Assembly: GCA_002336035.1 (NCBI GenBank)
Contig: DDED01000062.1
Coordinates: 26,062-41,387 of the forward strand
DNA from: Cellvibrionales bacterium UBA1963
GTDB lineage: Bacteria; Pseudomonadota; Gammaproteobacteria; Pseudomonadales; UBA7434
Length of the DNA stretch: 15,326 nt
Reading direction: 5' to 3'
Shown here: positions 5,457 through 13,365 of the stretch, in pieces
Position numbering within the stretch: position 1 is the first letter of the stretch
Layout of the letters: every line of letters begins with the position of its first letter
The notes under the pieces: model-generated
Told to the model about the DNA's origin: nothing
Database searches by the model: none
The model's input: only the letters and a program-made list of their open reading frames with translations
Translations under genes and position numbers: made by a program

Positions 5457-7436
5457 CTATTGGTTAGATTCATTTGCCCATTGTTGTTGATGATCAATTA
5501 CTAAAGAGGCTAGTCGCCGTGAAATGGCTTGTTCGATTCCAGTTTTATCTAAACCGCAACTTGCAAGCAAGTCGTGGTGCTTGCCATGATCAACAAAACG
5601 ATCGGGCAAGCCAAGTTGCAGAGTGGGTGTGGTAACACCTGCTTGTTGTAAATACTCAAGCACAGCAGAACCTGCGCCGCCCTGAATCGTATTTTCTTCA
5701 AGTGTGACAAGTAGATCATGCGATGAGGCAAGCGAGTCAATTAAGGCTTCATCCAAAGGTTTCACAAAGCGCATGTCAGCGACGGTGTAATTATGCAGTT
5801 CAGCTGTTTCAATAGCATGTGTTAGCAGCGTGCCGAAGTTTAAAATAGCGACCCTCAGACCGCTTCGGCGTAATATTCCTTGGCCGATAGGCAGCGTTTT
5901 CATTTCAGTATTAATTGGCGTACCGGGTCCTACTCCGCGAGGGTAGCGAATAGCCGCGGGGCCATTAAATTGGTAGCCAGTGAAGAGTAATTGCCGAGTC
6001 TCATTTTCATCGGATGGTGCCATGACTATCATATTTGGTATGCAGCGCAAGAAAGATAAGTCAAAGCTTCCAGCGTGAGTAGGGCCGTCTTCCCCCACAA
6101 GTCCAGCACGATCAATGCCAAACGTGACATCGAGATTTTGCAATGCAACATCATGAATTAGTTGATCATAAGCCCGTTGCAAAAAGGTCGAATAAATAGC
6201 GACAACAGGTTTTTTTCCTTCGCAGGCTAACCCCGCGGCAAAGGTAACGGCATGCTGTTCTGCGATTGCCACGTCGTGATAACGTTCGGGAAAACGCTCG
6301 GCAAAGTCGACCATTCCTGAGCCCTCGCACATGGCCGGCGTAATGCCAATCAGTGCAGGGTCTTGTGCTGCCATGTCGCAAAGCCATTGGCCAAAAACAT
6401 CTTGGTATTTGATTTTTTTAGATGCAAGCGCGCTGGTGCTTTTTTTCGCGATTGTCTCGGCGAGAGCCTTTTCGGTTTTATCTTGGATCGGTTGCTCGAT
6501 TTTATTGACGGCATGAAATCCTACAGGGTCAGCCTCTGCTGGAGCAAAGCCTTTGCCTTTTGTGGTATTGATATGCAGCAATCGCGGCCCTTTCATTAAT
6601 AACATGTTACGCAATGTTGGGATAAGTGAGCTAAGATCATGGCCGTCGATAGGTCCAATATAGTTAAACCCTAATTCTTCAAACAATGTGCCAGGCGCTA
6701 CCATGCCTTTCATATGTTCTTCTGTTCGCTGTGCTAATTCCCATGCGGGTGGAATTTTAGAGAGTACTTTTTTACTGCCGGCACGTAATTGAATATACGT
6801 TTTGCTGGCCCATATTTTAGAGAAGTAAGTTGCCAATCCGCCGGTGTTCTTTGAAATTGACATCATGTTGTCATTGACGATAACCAGCATGTTTGCATCG
6901 GTATCGGCTGCATGGTTAAGCGCTTCGAAGACCATGCCCGCGGTCATAGCGCCATCGCCAATCACCGCTACGGTTTGACGTGGCGGTTGTTCATCTTGGT
7001 AGCCGATGGCCATCCCTAAAGCGGCACTAATACTGGTGCTGGAATGCCCGACGCCAAAACTGTCGTACTCACTTTCGCTGCGTTTGGGAAAGCCTGCTAA
7101 ACCGTCGGTTTGACGCATGGTTAGCATACTGTCGCGACGGCCAGTTAAAATCTTATGCGGGTAAGTTTGGTGACCAACATCCCACACTAATTTGTCGCGC
7201 GGCGTGTCGAGTAAATAGTGCAGCGCAACGGTGAGTTCAACCACGCCCAGCCCCGCACCAAAGTGGCCGCCAGATTGACCGACACAATAAAGTAAATGCG
7301 CACGCAGTTCGTCAGCCAATTGCGGTAATTGCGATTCATCAAGGCCTCGTAATAACTCCGGCAGTGGTGCTAGATCGAGTAACGGCGTTTCCGGCCGTTG
7401 TTCGGGAAAACAGTGGTATTGGCGAGGTTTGGTCAT
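5457..7436 (-). CDS. dxs: 1-deoxy-D-xylulose-5-phosphate synthase
   Basis: TPP-dependent enzyme that joins pyruvate and glyceraldehyde 3-phosphate, the first and rate-setting step of the non-mevalonate isoprenoid pathway. Seen: catalytic His in SGGHFGAG (residue 58), WDVGHQTYPHKILTGR, the TPP/Mg motif GDGAMTAGMVFEALNHA (from residue 160) ending at the Asn of VNDN, HINTTKGKG, IAEQHAVTFAAG, and GIDRAGLVGEDGPTHAG. At 659 residues it is about 39 longer than E. coli Dxs; the extra length lies in a Lys/Ala-rich linker after the first domain (near residues 310-340) and in a short polar tail (QQQWANESNQ). It follows ispA on the same strand after a 223-nt gap in which I could find no convincing promoter. 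The product feeds IspA further down the same pathway. Confidence 0.97.
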   Translation of the reverse strand: MTKPRQYHCFPEQRPETPLLDLAPLPELLRGLDESQLPQLADELRAHLLYCVGQSGGHFGAGLGVVELTVALHYLLDTPRDKLVWDVGHQTYPHKILTGRRDSMLTMRQTDGLAGFPKRSESEYDSFGVGHSSTSISAALGMAIGYQDEQPPRQTVAVIGDGAMTAGMVFEALNHAADTDANMLVIVNDNMMSISKNTGGLATYFSKIWASKTYIQLRAGSKKVLSKIPPAWELAQRTEEHMKGMVAPGTLFEELGFNYIGPIDGHDLSSLIPTLRNMLLMKGPRLLHINTTKGKGFAPAEADPVGFHAVNKIEQPIQDKTEKALAETIAKKSTSALASKKIKYQDVFGQWLCDMAAQDPALIGITPAMCEGSGMVDFAERFPERYHDVAIAEQHAVTFAAGLACEGKKPVVAIYSTFLQRAYDQLIHDVALQNLDVTFGIDRAGLVGEDGPTHAGSFDLSFLRCIPNMIVMAPSDENETRQLLFTGYQFNGPAAIRYPRGVGPGTPINTEMKTLPIGQGILRRSGLRVAILNFGTLLTHAIETAELHNYTVADMRFVKPLDEALIDSLASSHDLLVTLEENTIQGGAGSAVLEYLQQAGVTTPTLQLGLPDRFVDHGKHHDLLASCGLDKTGIEQAISRRLASLVIDHQQQWANESNQ

Positions 7437-7659
7437 TGAGTATGGATCATTGTACTGAGCTGGCCTTAATTACTGGTTTTTAACATATTATGGTTCCATC
7501 TTACCGCACTCGAGACTTGATTACTCGACTATTACGCCCTTCTTTTGAACATAAATAATACCGATGAACAGATGGTTTTAGCGAAAAGATGACTTACCGC
7601 GTGCAGTTGCGACAGTGGGGTCGATGATGGAGCGTTAAACACCGATTAAGTGCATGATT

Positions 7660-8577
7660 TTAATGTGATCTATTAACAATGAAATGAGCTAGATCACGCA
7701 GGGGTGCCGCGTCTTGATCAAATATCGATAAACTGATTAAGGCTTTATCGCAGAGTGCTTGCGCCTCAGCTTTGGCTGCCTGTAGCCCTAAAATTGCGGG
7801 GTAGGTTGCTTTATTGGCGGCAATATCAGCGCCTTTGGTTTTACCAATATCAATCGATTCGCCTTCAATATCAAGAATGTCATCCTGAATTTGAAACGCC
7901 AGACCAATGGCTTGCGCATAATCTGATAAGGCTTGCTGTTGATGCGTCGTTGCTTTTGAGCAGCTCGCTCCCATAGCAACCGCTGCCTCTATTAATGCTC
8001 CCGTTTTTAAGCGGTGCATAGCGACAAGCTCAGAATAAGATAATGTTTTATTGGTAACAGCGAGATCAATGGCTTGGCCGCCAATCATCCCATTAATACC
8101 CGCTGCTTCTGTCAGCTGTGCAAGCAACACCAAGCGAAGTTGATCATCGCTACGGCCTGCTTTGGTTAGCATTGTAAATGCTAAGGTTTGGAGTGCATCG
8201 CCAGCCAAGATCGCATTGGCTTCTCCAAATGCGATATGACAACTGGGTTTGCCTCGGCGCAAGTCATCATCGTCCATGGCGGGTAAATCATCATGAATCA
8301 ATGAGTAGCAATGTATGAGTTCGACCGCGGCAGCCGCGCAATCGACCATCTCTGACTCAATGTCGGAGGATTGACACGCTTGGGCAGCCATATAAACCAA
8401 CATTGCACGAATGCGTTTGCCTCCGCCTAAACTGCTGTAGCGAAGAGCATCAAGCAACGGTTTTGCTGCTGGTATCTGAGTAATAGATTGCGTATGCGCG
8501 TTTATTGCTTCGATTAAAAAACGTTCGAGTCTTTGCTGATGTTGTGCGCAATAAGCGTCTAGACTATTAGTCGTCAT
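7660..8577 (-). CDS. ispA: Farnesyl diphosphate synthase (short-chain polyprenyl synthase)
   Basis: Condenses isopentenyl diphosphate with dimethylallyl and geranyl diphosphate to make farnesyl diphosphate, the precursor of quinones and undecaprenyl carriers. It has 305 residues from the chosen start. Seen: GGGKRIRA (51-58), the first Asp-rich motif DDLPAMDDDD (96-105) with RRGK after it, GGQAIDLA (166-173), KTGALI (191-196) and the second Asp motif DDILD (232-236) followed by TKGADIAANKATYP. Start: the open frame continues upstream to 8652 through the xseB coding region, but that part is basic and unlike the family. The ATG at 8575-8577 gives the usual MTTNSLDAYC-type N-terminus and overlaps the xseB end by 11 nt, a sign of translational coupling. 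The chain-length residues before the first motif (L-I-H-C-Y-S) fit an FPP-type enzyme. Confidence 0.96.
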   Translation of the reverse strand: MTTNSLDAYCAQHQQRLERFLIEAINAHTQSITQIPAAKPLLDALRYSSLGGGKRIRAMLVYMAAQACQSSDIESEMVDCAAAAVELIHCYSLIHDDLPAMDDDDLRRGKPSCHIAFGEANAILAGDALQTLAFTMLTKAGRSDDQLRLVLLAQLTEAAGINGMIGGQAIDLAVTNKTLSYSELVAMHRLKTGALIEAAVAMGASCSKATTHQQQALSDYAQAIGLAFQIQDDILDIEGESIDIGKTKGADIAANKATYPAILGLQAAKAEAQALCDKALISLSIFDQDAAPLRDLAHFIVNRSH

Positions 8578-8809
8578 CGCTAGCAGGCATATCTTCAAGA
8601 ATTGGCTGGCCGTTTTTCTCCGTGAGGATCTTGACTGTCTGCTCGGCTTCATTAAGCGCGGTTTGACAGCTACGGGTTAGCTCGATGCCTTTTTCAAAGC
8701 TGGTCAATGACTGTTCTAAACTGAGGTCGCCGGTCTCTAGCGCATCGACCAATGCTTCGAGTTCAGCTAGCGATTGCTCAAAATCGGGTTTTTGTTTGGC
8801 TTTAGTCAT
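8567..8809 (-). CDS. xseB: Exodeoxyribonuclease VII small subunit
   Basis: 80-residue helical subunit that binds the large subunit XseA and helps degrade single-stranded DNA; the length equals that of E. coli XseB. Seen: FEQSLAELEALVDALETGDLSLEQSLTSFEKGIELTR, the conserved pattern of the family (described here by its key part LE-x-LV-x-x-LE-x-G-x-LSLEQSL), followed by a second helix with C-Q-x-x-L-x-x-AEQ-x-V-x-x-L and an acidic tail (DDD). It is first gene of the xseB-ispA-dxs cluster and its stop overlaps the ispA start. The 282 nt between it and pomA hold the divergent upstream regions of both genes. Confidence 0.96.
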   Translation of the reverse strand: MTKAKQKPDFEQSLAELEALVDALETGDLSLEQSLTSFEKGIELTRSCQTALNEAEQTVKILTEKNGQPILEDMPASDDD

Positions 8810-8833
8810 AATTCGTTATACGTCTCAATGATT

Positions 8834-8943
8834 CGATCGATTAATAAACATTACATGTGTTGATGGTTCTTCAACGCAGAGAAATATAATATCAATTTTT
8901 TTTTGTTTATGCAGTCTCGTTTGCATCCTATTTCAATCGATCG
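8834..8943. repeat. 9-bp inverted repeat with 92-nt spacer between xseB and pomA
   Basis: CGATCGATT (8834-8842) reappears as its exact reverse complement AATCGATCG (8935-8943). Both arms contain the palindrome CGATCG with a GATC. They flank a run of nine T near 8896-8904. The location between divergent genes allows a regulatory role, but a chance match of this size is quite possible in an AT-rich spacer. Confidence 0.3.
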
Positions 8944-9091
8944 CTGTATCTTGCTATGATTATTGTTAAAAGAAACCAGTCTTATTGATGTATTGGGCCA
9001 TTTCAAGTGATGAGGTAAAGCATTGTTTCGCACAGCCTGTATACTGACTTAAAGTGAATGAATTTTTAATTAGCCAAATGTGGGGTCTGGA

Positions 9092-9847
9092 GTGGATTTA
9101 GCAACCTTAGTAGGAATTGTCGGCGCTTTTTTAATTATTGGCCTGGCGATGTCACTGAGTGGCGGCCTTGGTATTTATTTTGACATTCCTGCCGTTATGA
9201 TCGTCGTAGTTGGAACCATATTTGTGGTGTTAATGAAATTTAGTTTGCCGCAGTTTTTAAGCTGTTTTCGAGTAGCGGGTAAAGCGTTTATCGTTAAGCC
9301 AATCGACCCTATTGGTTTAATAGACGAGGTTGTTGAATTGGCCGATATAGCGCGCAAAAGTGGTTTGCTTGCTCTTGAAAATAAGGAATTAAGTCATCCA
9401 TTCTTGCGCAAGGGTATCGAGTTGCTGGTCGATGGCCATGATGCTGATATTGTAAGAAATTTATTACTCAAAGATTTGAATGAGACCACCAAACGGCACG
9501 AAATTGGCGCTGCTATTTGGCGCCAGATTGGCGATACGGCACCGGCTATGGGCATGGTTGGCACGCTGATAGGTTTAGTGGCAATGTTAGCTAATATGTC
9601 TGACCCGTCTTCGATTGGCCCCGCCATGGCCATCGCATTGTTAACCACCCTTTATGGTGCCATGATTGCCCATATGATTGCCTTACCCATTTCAGACAAG
9701 GTGTCCTTGCGTAAAAATGAGGAAAGCCGAATAAAGCATATGATTATTGACGCTTTGATGGGTATTCAAGGTGGTCAAAATCCACGGATAATAGACTCAA
9801 TGCTTCGTAATTATCTTCCTGCTAATAAACGTGAGTTGACGGCTTAG
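9092..9847 (+). CDS. pomA: Flagellar stator protein PomA (MotA family, sodium type)
   Basis: Inner-membrane stator subunit that with PomB forms the ion channel driving the flagellar rotor. From the chosen start it has 251 residues, close to Vibrio PomA (about 253). Seen: four membrane segments (roughly 5-22, 30-48, 150-170, 178-200), a large cytoplasmic loop with LLVDGHDADIVR (111-122), and the channel-lining region APAMGMVGTLIGLVAML (150-166), then GPAMAIALLTTLYGA. The closest match by memory is PomA rather than proton-type MotA of E. coli, which is longer (295 aa). Start: an in-frame GTG at 9080 has no ribosome-binding site; the GTG at 9092 gives MDLATL, which is the exact Vibrio PomA start, and has TGGGG 6 nt upstream. 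Forms an operon with pomB, 35 nt downstream. No recognisable flagellar sigma-28 promoter. Confidence 0.93.
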   Translation: MDLATLVGIVGAFLIIGLAMSLSGGLGIYFDIPAVMIVVVGTIFVVLMKFSLPQFLSCFRVAGKAFIVKPIDPIGLIDEVVELADIARKSGLLALENKELSHPFLRKGIELLVDGHDADIVRNLLLKDLNETTKRHEIGAAIWRQIGDTAPAMGMVGTLIGLVAMLANMSDPSSIGPAMAIALLTTLYGAMIAHMIALPISDKVSLRKNEESRIKHMIIDALMGIQGGQNPRIIDSMLRNYLPANKRELTA

Positions 9848-9882
9848 TCGGCATCCAAACCGTCGCTTGAGGGTGATGAAAA

Positions 9883-10833
9883 ATGTCACAAAATAAAGAA
9901 GAATGTGATTGTCCGCCCGAGGGATTACCGGCTTACATGGGTACCTTTGCAGATTTAATGGCGCTGCTGATGTGTTTTTTTGTGTTACTTCTTTCTTTTG
10001 CCGAGATGGATGCCATTAAGTTTAAGCGTTTAGCCGGCTCAATGCGAATGGCCTTTGGCGTTCAGCGCGTGGTAGACGCTGATGATATCCCTTTAGGAAC
10101 AAGTATTATTGCTCAAGAGTTTAGTCCGGGGCGAACAGAGCCAACCGTTATTAATACTGTGATACAAGAAACTATCGATCAGCAGTTAAAAAATCTACCA
10201 GTTGATTCCGACCCCGCTAGTGACGGCGCTGACGATGCCTTGCGTAAACAGCTTGAGAATTTGACATTACAAACCCGTGAAGATGCCGTTGATTTGGCGA
10301 ATGCTTTATCAGAGCAAATAATAAAAGGTGAGGTTGAGATAGAAACGCGAGGAAGGGAGATTACGGTTAGAATTAAAGAACAAGGTTCTTTCGATTCAGG
10401 TTCTGCCCGTTTATCGGCGGGCTTTGACCAAGTACTTTTCGATGTACGTGATGTGTTAACCGATAAACCTGGCAATATTCATGTGCAGGGTCATTCGGAT
10501 AACATTGCTATTTCAACCGCTCGATTCCGATCGAATTGGGAGCTTTCAAGTGCTCGCGCGGTAAGTGTGGCTCACGCACTTTTGAGTGAAGGAGTGCTTG
10601 ATTCTGCGCGCTTTGTTGTAAGTGGTTTTGCCGATAACAGCCCCTTAACTCCAAATATTGATTCGGCATCACGAGCGATTAATCGGCGGGTTGAAATTGT
10701 TATTCGGCAAGATATTACAGCCGAACTTCAGGCGCAGCTTAACCGGCTAAAAGCAACAGATCCGGCCCGTTATGAAAATGTTGATAGTGCCTCTGCCCAG
10801 CGATTTGACATTCGGCCGGAAGAGATTTTTTAA
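9883..10833 (+). CDS. pomB: Flagellar stator protein PomB (MotB family)
   Basis: Stator partner of PomA, 316 residues, with one membrane helix and a periplasmic peptidoglycan-binding domain that anchors the stator. Seen: the Vibrio-like N-terminus with CDCPPEGLPAYMGTFADLM, in which Asp24 is the ion-binding residue; a membrane segment to about residue 40; a plug/linker with KFKRLAGSMRMAFGVQ and GTSIIAQEFSPGR; an acidic linker; and an OmpA-like domain at about 165-275 with GHSDN (203-207) and NRRVEI (267-272). The CDCPP-GLP start and the GTSIIAQEF segment resemble PomB much more than E. coli MotB, which suggests sodium as the driving ion (inference). The reading frame ends with its TAA overlapping the TAA of the convergent amidotransferase gene. 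A weak GATGA-type ribosome-binding site precedes the ATG. Confidence 0.93.
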   Translation: MSQNKEECDCPPEGLPAYMGTFADLMALLMCFFVLLLSFAEMDAIKFKRLAGSMRMAFGVQRVVDADDIPLGTSIIAQEFSPGRTEPTVINTVIQETIDQQLKNLPVDSDPASDGADDALRKQLENLTLQTREDAVDLANALSEQIIKGEVEIETRGREITVRIKEQGSFDSGSARLSAGFDQVLFDVRDVLTDKPGNIHVQGHSDNIAISTARFRSNWELSSARAVSVAHALLSEGVLDSARFVVSGFADNSPLTPNIDSASRAINRRVEIVIRQDITAELQAQLNRLKATDPARYENVDSASAQRFDIRPEEIF

Positions 10834-11549
10834 TCAGCCGTTAAGAAGTGTGTCGCCATTGCCTCAAGCAATAAAAACAACAGTGCGTTGGCATTATGAA
10901 ATGCCTGCTCATTGCTCAGTATTTCCTGCTCGGTTTGAACATAAGAACCGCCTTCCAAAAGTTCATTTTTGCAAGCGTGAATGACTCTTACCGCTGCCGA
11001 TTGATCAAATTCTAAATGGAACTGAAGCGCGATGGTGTATTCGCCGACAATGAAGCCTTGATTCTCGCAGGCCTCTGAGCGAATAATCGCTGTCGCATTG
11101 GGAGGAATGTCAAAGCGATCTCCATGCCAATGCAACGGCATGAATTGGGGCGGGAATAGGCCATTAGACCAATGCGGATGTGCTATTTCTTGTTCAGGCG
11201 ACAAACCGTATTCAACATTGAACCAGCCAATTTCTCGCTGATCGTGCGGTGTTATTTCAGCCCCTAGTGAGGCCGCGATTAATTGAGCGCCTAAACAAAT
11301 GCCGATGACATACCGCTGAGCAGTAATTGCGGATCGTATCAGATCCATTTCCTTGGCCATCCATGTGAATTGGTCATTGACGCTCATGGGTCCGCCCATG
11401 ATAATTAGGCTGTCAAAGCTATCGATGCTGGGCAGTTCAGCGCCATGGCTGGCAACAAAACAGCGCAATTCATGACCATTAGACCTCGCCCATGTTCGGA
11501 TGGCAGCCGGCCCTTCGAAGGGTACATGTTGCAGTATCACTATTTTCAT
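10830..11549 (-). CDS. Stand-alone class I glutamine amidotransferase domain protein
   Basis: 239-residue cytoplasmic protein with a class I (triad) glutaminase fold of the GMP-synthase-like type. Seen: nucleophile Cys85 in GICLGAQL (83-90), His178 and Glu180 in ALQFHLE, and the oxyanion-side IMGGPMSV (50-57). These residues are complete, so the enzyme should be active on glutamine or a gamma-glutamyl compound. It has no synthetase domain and no obvious synthetase neighbour, so the acceptor or true substrate is unknown. Relatives are variously annotated as GMP synthase-like or gamma-glutamyl hydrolases; I would not assign GuaA. Start: ATG at 11547-11549 with AGGA five bases upstream. It is convergent with pomB and shares 4 nt at the stop codons, and it is divergent from smrA across 188 nt. 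Confidence 0.85.
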   Translation of the reverse strand: MKIVILQHVPFEGPAAIRTWARSNGHELRCFVASHGAELPSIDSFDSLIIMGGPMSVNDQFTWMAKEMDLIRSAITAQRYVIGICLGAQLIAASLGAEITPHDQREIGWFNVEYGLSPEQEIAHPHWSNGLFPPQFMPLHWHGDRFDIPPNATAIIRSEACENQGFIVGEYTIALQFHLEFDQSAAVRVIHACKNELLEGGSYVQTEQEILSNEQAFHNANALLFLLLEAMATHFLTAD

Positions 11550-11626
11550 TGGGGTCCTAAGTAACCTTAACGCACATGAGTTTATGCCTGGTTCATTTAG
11601 AATGAAGAGCTTGTATGGTTATAGAA

Positions 11627-11632
11627 TATAAT
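11627..11632 (+). promoter_or_regulatory. Possible -10 box for smrA
   Basis: A perfect TATAAT 106 nt before the smrA ATG, with no good -35 at 16-18 nt. The leader after it contains a 6-bp hairpin (AGCCTT 11669-11674 with AAGGCT 11682-11687) without a U-run. AT-rich surroundings make a chance match plausible. Confidence 0.3.
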
Positions 11633-11737
11633 TAACAACAATATCACAGAGAAAGTTTAGCGTTATTGAGCCTTATTGGTAAAGGCTTGATCCATTGGCG
11701 AAAGTAAAAATACGGGCAGTACAAAAAAGGTGTAATT

Positions 11738-12325
11738 ATGGATGATGACGATAATTTATTCCGTCAACAACTCGACGGTGTAAAGCCGCTTAAGCCAATT
11801 GACCGTGCCCAGTTAAAAATCTCTGCTAGCACCGACACCAAGGCTTATCAGCGACAGGCAGCGGTTGGCGATCAACAATCCGCTATTGATATCAATCCCA
11901 TAGCTTCAGTGTCTGACGACTATGTTGATTTAGTCAAACCGTTGGATATCTTGAGCTTTAAACGCGCAGGCATTCAAGATGGCGTGTTTAAAAAATTTCG
12001 CCTCGGCAAGTACAGTATCGATGGTCGCTTAGATCTGCATCGTAAGACGGTGGTTGAGGCGCGCCAAGAGGTGTTTAGATTCATTGTCGAGGCAACGGCT
12101 TGTGACGCTCGCTGTTTGTTGATCTTACACGGTAAAGGTGAGCGAAATATTAATCAGCAAGCTAAATTAAAAAGTTATACTGCGAAATGGTTAAAAGAGA
12201 TTCCGCAGGTAATGGCTTATCATAGTGCGCAAAAACATCATGGGGGTAGCGGTGCGTTGTATGTTTTACTTAAAAAAAGTGATCGCTTAAAAGAGAAAAA
12301 CCGTGAACTTCTTGGTCGCGGCTAA
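11738..12325 (+). CDS. smrA: Smr-domain protein SmrA
   Basis: 195-residue protein ending in a Smr (small MutS-related) domain, a nuclease fold. Seen: an N-terminal region with LFRQQLDGVKPLK, the SmrA-type middle KPLDILSFKRAGIQDGVFKKFRLGKY (67-92, compare the E. coli YdaL/SmrA equivalent with RREGLQHGVLDKLRSGKYS), then the Smr motifs LDLH (98-101), LILHGKG (128-134) and GGSGALYVLL (169-178). E. coli SmrA lacks the full LDLH motif (LNLL by memory), so this copy is more canonical at its catalytic end. SmrA was described as a nicking nuclease; the related SmrB cuts mRNA at collided ribosomes, so RNA may be a substrate (inference). The ribosome-binding site AAGGTG lies 6 nt before the ATG. Followed 42 nt later by the dehydrogenase gene on the same strand. 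Confidence 0.93.
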   Translation: MDDDDNLFRQQLDGVKPLKPIDRAQLKISASTDTKAYQRQAAVGDQQSAIDINPIASVSDDYVDLVKPLDILSFKRAGIQDGVFKKFRLGKYSIDGRLDLHRKTVVEARQEVFRFIVEATACDARCLLILHGKGERNINQQAKLKSYTAKWLKEIPQVMAYHSAQKHHGGSGALYVLLKKSDRLKEKNRELLGRG

Positions 12326-12367
12326 TCCGTTCATTATACTCATTCGTTATTAAGGGGCAGAAGCTCA

Positions 12368-13318
12368 ATGCAGATAGTACTACCTTTTTCGGCGCCAGCG
12401 TTAGAGTCAGAAATCAAGCAGTTGAGTCCATCGATTGAATTGCTTGTATTGCCGCCTAATGAAGAGATACCGCCGACAGTCAATCCAGAAATATTGCTGA
12501 CATTGGGCGTTGAAGAAAACCATCAGCTAGAAGAATTTTTGAGTCCTGAACGCAGCCCTAACTCGTCGCTTAAGTGGTTGCACGTTTTCGGCACAGGGGT
12601 CGATTATTTCCCATTTGAATTAATAGGCAACCGGTCATTAACTTGCTCTCGCGGCGCGCACTCTTTGCCGATTGCTGAATGGGTAATGGCAATGGTGCTG
12701 ACTGCGGATAAAAAACTGCCCTCTGCTTGGATCTCGCAACCCCCTGAGCAATGGCATAGTGCTGAATTATCTCAAACCAGTGGCAATACCTTAGCGTTAT
12801 TAGGTTTTGGTTCCATCGGTCGGTTAGTGGCTGAACGAGCATTGGCGTTTGGCATTCACGTAAAAGTGCTCGCGCGTCAACCGCGCAGTGAATGGCCTGA
12901 GGGTATTGAGGCCGTAGGTGATTTGCAGGCTCTGCTATCAGATGCTGACCATGTTGTGTTAGCTGCCCCAGCGACCGCGTCAACCCATCACATTATTAAT
13001 CGGGCGACATTATCTTATTGTTTGCCGGGGGTGCATTTAATAAATGTAGCCAGAGGTTCGCTGATTGATCAGCAAGCATTACTTGAAGCCTTGGAAAGTG
13101 GTCAGGTGGGATTAGCGTCACTCGATGTGGTTGAACCTGAACCTTTACCCGAAGGGCATTGGCTTTATCACCATCAGTCTGTGCGATTATCGCCGCATAT
13201 TTCATGGAGTTCGCCGCAAATACTGGAGCGACTAGCCCAGCCATTTGTTGAGAATATCCGCGCGTATATCGATGGCCTGCCTCTTCAAGGTTTGGTTGAT
13301 TTAGAGCAAAAGTATTAG
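12368..13318 (+). CDS. D-2-hydroxyacid dehydrogenase (NAD(P)-dependent)
   Basis: 316-residue soluble oxidoreductase that interconverts a 2-ketoacid and its D-2-hydroxyacid. Seen: nucleotide-binding GFGSIG (146-151), the signature INVARGSLID (225-234) with catalytic Arg229, DVVEPEPLP (253-261) holding the catalytic Glu258, and catalytic His277 in SPHISW. The triad is complete. The residue after the second beta strand is VLARQP (Arg170), which favours NADP over NAD since an acidic residue is expected there for NAD (inference). The first 100 residues are diverged and do not identify the substrate; glyoxylate/hydroxypyruvate reductase is one option. A good AAGGGG ribosome-binding site precedes the ATG. 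Located 42 nt after smrA, probably cotranscribed, though I know of no functional link. Convergent with the next gene. Confidence 0.9.
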   Translation: MQIVLPFSAPALESEIKQLSPSIELLVLPPNEEIPPTVNPEILLTLGVEENHQLEEFLSPERSPNSSLKWLHVFGTGVDYFPFELIGNRSLTCSRGAHSLPIAEWVMAMVLTADKKLPSAWISQPPEQWHSAELSQTSGNTLALLGFGSIGRLVAERALAFGIHVKVLARQPRSEWPEGIEAVGDLQALLSDADHVVLAAPATASTHHIINRATLSYCLPGVHLINVARGSLIDQQALLEALESGQVGLASLDVVEPEPLPEGHWLYHHQSVRLSPHISWSSPQILERLAQPFVENIRAYIDGLPLQGLVDLEQKY

Positions 13319-13365
13319 CTTGAGAGTTCTATCCTACAGTCATGAGCGACCGCCAGCTATTATTG

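Noticed and set aside
7437..7659. Small RNA or promoter in the ispA-dxs gap
   Set aside because: Only a short repeated CTCGA (15 nt apart near 7509-7529) and weak -10-like strings were found; nothing with both promoter elements or a stable hairpin.
8578..8652. N-terminal extension of ispA to an ATG at 8652
   Set aside because: It overlaps the xseB coding region, encodes a basic stretch unlike the family, and the ATG at 8575-8577 gives the expected protein length and start.
8851..9033. 60-codon ORF on the minus strand upstream of xseB
   Set aside because: It fills the AT-rich spacer between divergent genes, has low-complexity basic composition, no ribosome-binding site and no recognisable domain.
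9053..9080. TAAAGTGA ... GCCAAATG as a sigma-28 flagellar promoter for pomA
   Set aside because: The spacing is 15 nt instead of 11, and the GCC element would fall almost at the start codon.
9080..9091. pomA start at GTG 9080
   Set aside because: No ribosome-binding site precedes it, and the next in-frame GTG (9092) gives the MDLATL start known from Vibrio PomA.
10179..10475. 98-codon minus-strand ORF inside pomB
   Set aside because: Serine-rich shadow of the pomB frame; pomB is clearly the real gene.
12570..12983. 137-codon minus-strand ORF inside the D-2-hydroxyacid dehydrogenase gene
   Set aside because: The plus-strand frame carries full dehydrogenase motifs; the opposite frame has no family resemblance.
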